DNA from: Phialocephala subalpina
Lineage: Eukaryota > Ascomycota > Leotiomycetes > Helotiales > Mollisiaceae
DNA: 64,000 nt
NCBI GenBank assembly: GCA_900073065.1
Contig: FJOG01000073.1
Span: forward strand, 42,399-106,398
Reading direction: 5' to 3'
The position numbers were made by a program, and so were the translations under genes. Numbering within the stretch: position 1 is the first letter of the stretch; each line of letters starts with the position of its first letter. Positions 56,301 to 64,000 of this stretch are shown piece after piece. Under the pieces are notes generated by a model that ran no database searches, was not told where the DNA came from, and saw only the letters and a program-made list of their open reading frames with translations.

Positions 56301-59097
56301 CCTTCCCAATGTCTGGGATGATATCACTGCCTGGCAGGATCTCGTTACTTGGCGCCAGCACATTTTCGGCCTCATCAATACTACTTACCTCAATCTTCTT
56401 CCTCAAGGTGGCGCTAATGCAAACGGTGCTTCCTTCGCATACCGTGGATTCCATGAGACTGCCTGGATCATCAACCGCTTCGCTCACGTAGCTCGCAAGC
56501 ACCAACTTCCTGAAGTCTGTATTAGCCAACTCAGTAGGATCTACACTCTGCCCAACATCGAGATTCAAGAAGCATTCTTGAAGTTGAGAGAGCAAGCCAA
56601 GTGTCACTACCAAAATCCCAACGAACTCAGTAACGGTCTTGATGTCATCAACAACACCAATCTCAACTATTTCGGACCCAATCAAAAGGCTGAGTTCTAC
56701 ACTCTGAAGGGGATGTTCCTGGAGAAGCTCGGACAACGCGATGAAGCAGCTGAAGCATATGGTATGGCGTTGTTCTTCGATATCAAGCTTCCTAAGGCAT
56801 GGGCTGAATGGGGTTACTACAACGATCGTCTTTTCAAGGAGAACCCTCAGAACTACACATACGCCAAGAACGCTCTGAGCTGTTACCTGGAAGCCGCCGG
56901 TCTCTTCAAGAATGCGAAATCCCGAAAGCTGCTCACTCGAATCCTTTGGCTATTGAGTCTTGATGACGCCGAAGGCACTCTATCTGCTCAATTTGATGAG
57001 TACAAAGGCGAGACGCCCGTCTGGTATTGGATCACCTTCATCCCACAACTTCTTACTGGACTTGGTCACAAGGAGGGACCAAAGGCCAATGCACTGCTAT
57101 GCAAGATCGCCAAGGCATATCCTCAAGCACTGTACTTCCAATTGAGAACCAACCGTGAAGATATGCTTGCTATCAAGAAGACACAAGAGCAGAAGGAGGA
57201 GAGAGAACGAAGACTTAAGTTGAGAGCTGCTGCTGCACAAGGTGGGAATGCGACACCGAAGCCTAATGGTTCACCAAGTCTCCAACGCCAAGAAACACCT
57301 GCTGGTGCTCGACCTGACAGCGCGGCTGGATCAAGACCTGGCACTGCGAATCCTGAAGGTGCGGTTAAGACGGAACCTGGAGAGGCCAATGGTGCAAATG
57401 GAACGAACGGTGATGCTGCGAATGGACAACCCGCCGCTCCAGCACCTCCGCCTGTCAAGAAGATGCCATGGGAGCACACCGAAGAAATCCTCTCGGTGCT
57501 CAAGACTGCCTTCCCATTGTTGGCACTATCGATGGAGTCGATGGTGGATGCAATTCAGAAGCATTTCAAATGCCCACCCGACGAGGATGCTTACAGATTG
57601 ATCACCGCCTTACTCAACGATGCTCTCTCCTACGTCGGCCGTGCACCAAACTCTTACGCTCAGGACGTCAAGCTCCCTCCAGCTACCGAAGCCAACATCA
57701 CACGATTCGCCGAGACAATTCTACCTGCCCATATCCGCACTTCTTTCGAAGAAGACTTTGTTAAGAAGAAGCCTACGATGTACGAGTACATCCACAAATT
57801 GCGGAAGTGGCGCGATAAGTTCGAGGCCAAGCTCGATAGACGCAAGACTTACGCACATCTTGAGAGCTATAGCAGCTATCTCAGCGAGTTTCGATTCCTG
57901 AAATTCGATGAAGTCGAAGTTCCTGGACAATATCTTCAGCACAAGGATAAGAACCAAGACTTCGTTCGTATCGAGCGCTTCTTGCCTGTTGTTGATCTTG
58001 TTCGTGGTATTGGTGTTTGTCATCGCAGACTCAAGATTAGGGGACATGATGGAAGTGTTCATCCATTTGCGGTGCAGCATCCTGCTGCTCGTCATTGTCG
58101 ACGCGAGGAACGGATCTTGCAGCTATTCAGACATTTCAATGGGAGCTTGAGCAAGAGAAAGGAGAGTAGGCGGAGGAACTTGAACTTCCATCTCCCACTT
58201 ATGATTCCTCTGGCTCCCCATATCCGTATGGTACAAGATGATCCGACGTACATTTCGCTCCAGGGAGTCTTTGAGGATCATTGCAGAAAGAGTGGAATGT
58301 CGAAGGATGATCCTGTGCTATTCACTATGGACAAGATGAGGGCTCTGGTCGAAGCAAAGGCAAGATCTATCGGTCAAACTCCTGAATACGTTTCTAACCT
58401 CTGGCAGAAACACCCCGATCAAGCTCTACCAGCGAAGTTGGAAACATTCACCGCCGTCCAAGAAAAATGGGTCCCGCATACACTCGCCCTCGACTACTTC
58501 ACAAAAACCTACCCCTCCTTCTCCGATTTCTGGCTCTTCCGCCGCCAATTCTCATACCAGTTCGCCGCTCTCACATTCATGACTTACATCCTACACATGC
58601 ACAACCGGTACCCGCACAAGTTGAACATCGCTCGCGCAACAGGCAATATCTGGGGCTCTGAACTCATGACCTGCATGGCTGCGGGCAAGGCCTTCTTCCA
58701 CAACCCGGAGCCCGTCCCCTTCCGCCTAACTCCGAACCTCCAAACCCTAATGGGTCCCCTCGCCACCGAAGGAATCTACTCTTGCGCAATCATGGCCATC
58801 GCCCGGTGCCTCACCGAGCCCGAATACGAGCTCGAACAACAACTCTCTCTCTTCGTTCGAGATGAGATGATCCACTGGTTCACACAATCACATCGAGGTT
58901 CAGGAGGGTTGCAAGAAGGACAACTGAGAGAGACGGTGCAGCTTAACTCTGAACTGATTGTTAAGAGGACGTTGAGTCTTGCGCAGGCGCCTGCTGGGAC
59001 GTTACCGGCGAATCAGACGGTTATTGATTTGATTGCTAAGGCGGTTAATCCGATGTTGTTGGCGCAATGTGATGCGTTGTTTATGCCGTACCTTTGA
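47383..59097 (+). CDS. TRA1: TRA1/TRRAP, activator-binding pseudokinase of SAGA and NuA4
   Basis: A giant PIKK-family scaffold that recruits the SAGA and NuA4 histone acetyltransferase complexes to activators in the nucleus. Exons 47383-47434, 47496-47653 and 47701-59097 give 3868 aa, near the 3744 of yeast Tra1. Exon 1 and 2 are chosen because they restore the conserved N-terminus ([18 protein letters not shown] then [10 protein letters not shown]). HEAT repeats fill about residues 1-2600, and a FAT domain about 2650-3240. A Gly/Pro/Asn-rich linker (about 3250-3320) precedes the C-terminal part. The pseudokinase (about 3490-3810) has [15 protein letters not shown] and C-R-R-E-E-R but no catalytic D-F-G. 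The FATC end is [11 protein letters not shown]. Exon 3 alone is an uninterrupted 11.4 kb frame. Confidence 0.97.
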
Positions 59098-60672
59098 GGT
59101 AGCGAGCTTGGAGATGGAGAATGATGGGAATGGAGGAGAAATTTGCTTCTTGTATTCATATGTAAGGAAAGGAGTTGGAGCTGAAGCTGATTTGGCTCGA
59201 TTTCAAAAGTTCAGGAGGGAGCTTTACTTTAGCGAGGCGTTTTGGAATGTGGGGTTTATAATGAAAGGAGCTAGATTGCTTCCTGCACAATTTCAAGAAT
59301 GAATTGGCTTTGCTCTCTGCACTTTGGATTGTTTTGACTCGTCTGTGCCGTGACTTGTCGAAGCCTTTTTGAGCGAGTGCTCATGTTTTTCTTTGTCGGA
59401 GTTGTGTCTCTGCCTTAATTGAGGTTTCTCGGCCCGCTTCCTTCGGGGAGGGACAGTTTGTTGTCTCAGCTTGTTGACTCGCTGGAAGCTGTCTTTGTTA
59501 ACATTCTCAAGTAGTTCATCCTCTCTCCTGTCTCTGTGGTAGCAAGACTCATTCGGCGTTATTGAACTGCCATAGATGGGACCCATGCATGAAAATTATC
59601 CCAATCCTCCTCTGACAGGTCAACCCATCGGCTTATTATAACCTTGAGACCCATTTTCAAGCGGCTACCTTCCTCTACCTCTGAGGAGTCGATCATCCTG
59701 TCTATATCACACAGTTTGTTGTAAAGAGTGTTCTTCAGGTCGTCTCAGTTGCGGGGCACTAGCCAGTACCGTATTTCTTTGCTTTAAGCAGCATCTTTAG
59801 CCCAGCCTTCTCGATTGTCTCGTCAAAGATGGGACATTGACAATGCTGGCATTGTCATGTGATAGTATCTTGCTTTACCAAGACCGTTACCATTCATATA
59901 CATCACTCTGATGATACCAAGGAGACACCGATCTTTTATTCAATGTGGTTGAGGAACTTGAGACTCGTTCGTTAATCGATCAGCCAATTTGGAACGAGTG
60001 TTCAAGTCATGTTTGGCACGTGATCCATCCAGAAATTCGTCGAGAGTACCGCGATTATCGCTGCCTGAATCGGATAGTAGGAATGATACACACGATGTGA
60101 GGGGCTCATGTGAGTTCATGCAAGTCACAAGTGCTGATCTCTAATCCACTCGTGGGATGTGGAGGGGTGCGTTTGCGGATACTGGCTGAGACACCTTGAT
60201 GGGTATGAACGCAAACTTCGAGAAACGGCAGAATGCTTCGATGACCGGGAAAGTATTGTAGCAGCACGCCCCTACTTCCAATGTTTCCATCTGCTCAAGT
60301 TCAAGTTATGTAGTGTACCTCCCCTTCGCGCCTTCCTGAAGTGTTTGTCCTTTGATTTGAGCGCAGATGCGATGAAGCTGCGAGCAAACTTATATGATCT
60401 CACAAGAACGAGAAGGCTAGTCCTTGCATATGCACGTCGGCAAATCTATCAGTAATGGGGTATGTGTTGGCAGAATGACGGAAAGAATCAATTTTCACTG
60501 TGGGGTTGAGGTGAGGCTGCCGGTTGTGATTCATAGGCGTTCCTTCCCATCTCACAGTCATTCCTTTGAACCCCAATTTTTTTGGGGCCTAGTTTCTTGT
60601 GCTACAAATACTCTTGTCCATTCATCCTACAACTTCCTCTCCTTCTTCAAACTTTTGTTATTGTCTTTCAGA
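59098..60672. other. intergenic, nothing recognised
   Basis: About 1.6 kb between TRA1 and the nicotianamine synthase gene. The frames at 59293-59586 (minus) and 60159-60455 (plus) lack motifs. An upstream in-frame extension before 60673 has no plausible ATG context. Confidence 0.45.
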
Positions 60673-61872
60673 ATGTCATCATTATGGTCTTCGTTTGTTG
60701 GGTACTTCTTCTCCTCGGATCATGGAACGCCATCAGTAAACCATCTCGCATCTTCGCCGAGCACTCAGAATGGGGAAGCGGAGGGTCTTATCCTCGAGCT
60801 TTTAGAGATTTACGGGAAGCTGAAGGCGAGGAAATGTTTGAAGCCTTGCGATGAGGTTGATGGGTTGTTTGGGAAGTTGGTGGATATGTGTATCTTGAAC
60901 CGGAGTTCTAAGGTCACGGCCCAGGTACGACTCCTTCTTCTTCTTCCTGCCTCTACTGCTGGATATAATTCAATGAAACGTCAGAGAATGACTCGAGGCG
61001 ATTAGACCTGGTTGCTAACAAGTGAATAGATCCTCCAAGATCTAAGATTCCTCGAGATCAGAACGGACTTGAGACATCTTTGCGACAAGGCAGAATGCTG
61101 TCTCGAGACTCACTCGGCAGATAATATCATCGGCAATGGCAATTCAACCCCAGAAGAAGGTCCGAATCCATTCTCTCCCCCCCCAGAGTTTTCCGCTCTG
61201 AAAGGTTCACGTGCTCTCCATCCATGGCCGTGCTAACTCCAACCAGTATACCAACGCCTAACCTCATTCCCCTACTTCCAAAACTACGTCGACCTCACAC
61301 GCCTCGAACTTTCCACCATCAACGGCGTCAGAAACTCCCCAAACCCCATCTCAAAAATCGCCTTTCTCGGCTCAGGACCTCTCCCACTCACAAGCCTCTG
61401 CTTATGCGGCGCTTTCGGAGACCCATTAAACCTTCCAAACACTTCCTCCTCGCCCATATCCGTCCTGAATATCGACCTGAACCCCATTGCAATCTCACAA
61501 TCCCAAAATCTCTGTCAGGCGCTCGGTCCTCGCGGCAACGGAATGTCATTCACCTGCACCTCAGCCGGAAGTCCAGACGTCGACTTGAAGGAATTCGATA
61601 TTGTGTACCTCGCTGCTCTGGTTGGAAGTAGTCAGACTGAGAAGGAGAAAGTACTTGTTGATGTGGTGAAAAGAATGAAAGAGGGAGCTTTGCTGGTTGT
61701 TAGGAGTGCGGATCGGTTGAGGAGGTTGATGTATCCGGCTTTTGATCCGAGCAGTGAGATGGTGAGGAGGTGGTTGGATATTTTGGCGGTTGTGCATCCG
61801 TACAATCATGTTGTTAATTCGGTGGTCATTGGGAGGGCGAGGGGTTGTGGTGGGGAGGAGGGAAGTGTTTGA
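60673..61872 (+). CDS. nicotianamine synthase
   Basis: Joins aminocarboxypropyl units from S-adenosylmethionine to make nicotianamine or a related metal chelator; a few fungi have this plant-type enzyme. Exons 60673-60924, 61030-61159 and 61247-61872 give 335 aa, the length of known members. N-terminal helices contain E-L-L-E-I-Y-G-K-L and C-D-E-V-D-G-L-F-G-K-L-V-D, matching the family's conserved helix. The SAM site is seen as I-A-F-L-G-S-G-P-L-P-L-T-S-L (about residue 168), with N-I-D-L-N-P-I-A-I about 30 residues later, D-I-V-Y-L-A-A-L-V-G, and G-A-L-L-V-V-R-S-A. Intron 1 (105 nt) is longer than others in the window. The C-terminus is V-V-H-P-Y-N-H-V-V-N-S-V-V, as in orthologues. Confidence 0.92.
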
Positions 61873-62445
61873 TCACAAGATGGGGATTGATAGGATTGGA
61901 GGCGAAGAGTTTGTGCATAGCGTTGCATTGGGCATGGATAGAGAATGAATACATGGATTTTGGAAAAGTCCTAGACTTGATAATGTCTGATTCCAGGTTC
62001 TGATTCGTTTACTGAAAATAGTGTTTTGGAAGCAGACAATTCAGCAAGTGCTGCGCGAAAAAAGACTCTCGATCCGGATTCTGCAATGCCCCGACATCCT
62101 TTCCAGAATCTTAGTTGAGGTAGGGGCATATATGAGGGTTGAAGGCGCCGAAGAAAGGACGAGTGTTCTGCGACGACTGAGATGTCGAGATGTAAGTGGA
62201 AGTATGGGAAGCTACCAGCAGCTAATCAAGAACGGAAACGCCGAATTGACTCACTGCCGTACACTTTATTATTATCTCCACTACTTCCATCACGGAAAAT
62301 CTGTACAATTATTCTTTCTATGCGGACGGATATCCAATTCATTGTTCTTGAAGAGAAAGATCATCGGCTTTATGACAACTGGTCTCGCTAAGTACCAGAT
62401 TTGCGACCCCGAACTCCGCTCATCCAGTTGGTTGGACCTTTGAAC
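61873..62445. other. intergenic, nothing recognised
   Basis: Frames at 62021-62443 overlap in different registers and show no motif. Confidence 0.45.
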
Positions 62446-63356
62446 ATGGGTTCGAACATTGTGAGCGGTATTGCTCAGCTGGTAATCCATGACATCGAGG
62501 TCGGTGCCGCCGAAGATGAAGTCGGGATGTTCTCATCAGCTAGGGATAATGAAGGTGCGGGCATCGCGTCAGAGTCTACATGGTCTTCAGCGGTCTCGAA
62601 TTCTCCGCTCTGCCTTGCCGTGGCAGTCAGCCCTTGTGTGAAGCGGGAGGATGTACACAAATATCTCCCTAAACCAGATATGACCGGCTATTTCTACCTG
62701 TTCCAGTTCCTCCCCATCGAACTCCGCGCCAAGATTTGGTAAGTCTCACATATCGATGCTCAAGTCTCGAGAATGTCCCTCTTCTCGTGGGACTTTAGTA
62801 AATGTGACAGAAACAATACTAATTGAGATAGGGACCTCATTCTCCCACAGCCTCGAGTACTTTCGCTCGTATTCAACGTTTCTAGAGGCTCCGTCAAAGT
62901 TTACAGTGAATACCACAGAGGTATAGTGTATCAAGGAGCTTGGATGATTGAGACTAAACTTATCCTGAATATGCCCCTTCTTGCGGTATGTTAAGAGTCT
63001 GGAGCAGAGACCCAAAAATTCATACAGAAACACAAATACGGAGATCCACCTTCTCAAAGACATCACGAAACGCACTTGGTTTTCGTATGAAGTAGACACT
63101 TTATATCTTACCACCGGTCAGAAGGCTTGGGATGACGAGGATTTGAATTCGCTGCCGCCGCCGTGGGCGCCGCTTGACAACCGGACTGCGAGAAAATGCA
63201 GAGAGTCGCGATCAACCCTATCCTTTGTCTTGGCCGTTTCTACAAGATGTCTATCAAGAAAGAGACGGGTATTCGAACTGGACTGATCCACCTTTCACAA
63301 CCGGCATCTCATCCTACCTTTTCTATAAAGATTTCCACTATAATCTTAGACGGTAA
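62446..63356 (+). pseudogene. 2EXR-domain protein pseudogene
   Basis: The 2EXR family is a fungal expansion of unknown function. The N-terminal part is intact: the domain start F-Q-F-L-P-I-E-L-R-A-K-I-W ends at a good donor (62738/GTAAGT), and splicing continues with D-L-I-L-P-Q-P-R-V-L-S. After L-N-M-P-L-L-A the family motif V-C-R-E-S-R reads V-C-stop-E-S-G (TAA near 62992). The next pieces, K-R-T-W-F-S-Y-E-V-D-T-L-Y-L (typical of the family) and W-P-F-L-Q-D-V-Y-Q-E-R-D-G-Y, lie in two further frames. So there is one nonsense codon and at least two frameshifts. An intron from 62991 to 63035 would remove the stop but also the conserved motif. Confidence 0.65.
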
Positions 63357-63649
63357 CTGAGCCCGCTAAAGTCCATTTCCGTCTTAGGATCTAAGCAGTC
63401 GTTGTTTTAACTTGAGCCGAAGCCTAAGTCCTGAGCACGCTGATCAATCAGCTGGATCATGCTTAAAGGGATCCTCTTTTGGCCCCCTCGCGAATCGGTT
63501 GTAGTTTCCATGTTGTCTAAATATAAATCTTGCTGATGTTTGCTGGTTCGGAACATAGCCACCTCTGTGAACCTATCAAGATATTGTGATGATATTGAGT
63601 AGGGAACCGATTCTAATTCCCTTATCCACATTTACAAGAGCCGATTTTG
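63357..63649. other. gene-free transition zone
   Basis: Nothing recognised. Base composition falls from gene-like to AT-rich across this stretch. Confidence 0.4.
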
Positions 63650-64000
63650 GGCCCCTATTAACCCGAGCCTCTCATATACTGAACTTCACGTTATCAATTT
63701 ATTAAGCATATATTCAATTTCTCTCATTACAAGAAATTATACTCAAATACGTATAATATTAATTTATAATAATTATCAATAGAATTTATATAATTTCAAA
63801 GGTTCAAAAGAATAATAATATAAATCTTAAGAAATATTAATGTTTAATACTTCTTATAAACGTATTATTATTTGTATAAAATAAAATATATTCATTTTAA
63901 AAATAAGAATATAATATTTTAATTATATTGAAAATAATAATATTTAATATTTAATAAATATAATAAAATTTGTAAAATAATACTAAAAAGGAATTTATAT
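63650..64000. other. AT-rich block at right edge
   Basis: From about 63700 to the end the sequence is almost all A and T, with very few G or C and many TA steps, stop codons in all frames and no gene. This is the look of AT-isochores in fungal genomes, often made by repeat-induced point mutation of transposons. It runs off the window, so its origin cannot be told. Confidence 0.7.

Noticed and set aside
1..64000. tRNA or rRNA genes
   Set aside because: I looked for T-loop-like GGTTCRA motifs on both strands and found none in a credible cloverleaf setting; a covariance-model scan would be decisive.

Overview
This window is nuclear DNA from a filamentous ascomycete (Pezizomycotina). Evidence: genes split by 42-60 nt introns with GT(A/G)-AG ends and CTRAC-like branch sites, a TRA1 gene of nearly 12 kb, fungal-only families (rhodopsin-like 7TM protein, DUF3433-type membrane protein, AA11 LPMO, 2EXR, CHAT/NTPase/TPR proteins), and an AT-rich block at the right end. 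A Leotiomycete is my guess from general resemblance; nothing in the sequence proves it.

Layout. 0-6.6 kb is sparse: a small papain-fold-like protein, a rhodopsin-like membrane protein and a decayed gene. 6.9-18.3 kb carries a secreted tyrosinase, the splicing factor YJU2, the APC/C subunit Cut9/Cdc16 (these two share a 400 bp divergent promoter), a frameshifted membrane glycoprotein gene, a small membrane protein and an F-box protein. 19-27.4 kb is an accessory block: an orphan gene head to head with a CHAT-protease/NTPase/TPR (NLR-like) gene that has a 19 bp minisatellite near its start, then a decayed tandem-repeat ORF, a CFD1 fragment and a CE5 esterase pseudogene containing a perfect 250 bp tandem duplication. 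28.2-46.2 kb is mostly metabolic: acetoacetyl-CoA synthetase, an AIG2/GGCT-like enzyme, an AA11 chitin LPMO, a Baeyer-Villiger-type flavin monooxygenase, YIH1/IMPACT, a large DUF3433 protein, a GNAT acetyltransferase and a SnoaL-like protein. 47.4-59.1 kb is TRA1 (SAGA/NuA4). 60.7-61.9 kb is a fungal nicotianamine synthase. A broken 2EXR gene and AT-rich DNA close the window.

The genes are not an operon-like pathway. About 31 kb of coding sequence in the apparently functional genes reads without a single frameshift, while about 10 kb of accessory coding sequence carries at least eight frameshifts or stops. That contrast argues for real gene decay rather than poor sequence. The most unusual feature is the 19 bp repeat in the CHAT gene: it is open in all three frames and each upstream frame has its own ATG, so a change in copy number would swap the N-terminus instead of closing the gene. 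All exon joins are read by eye from frame and splice signals and are unverified by transcript data.
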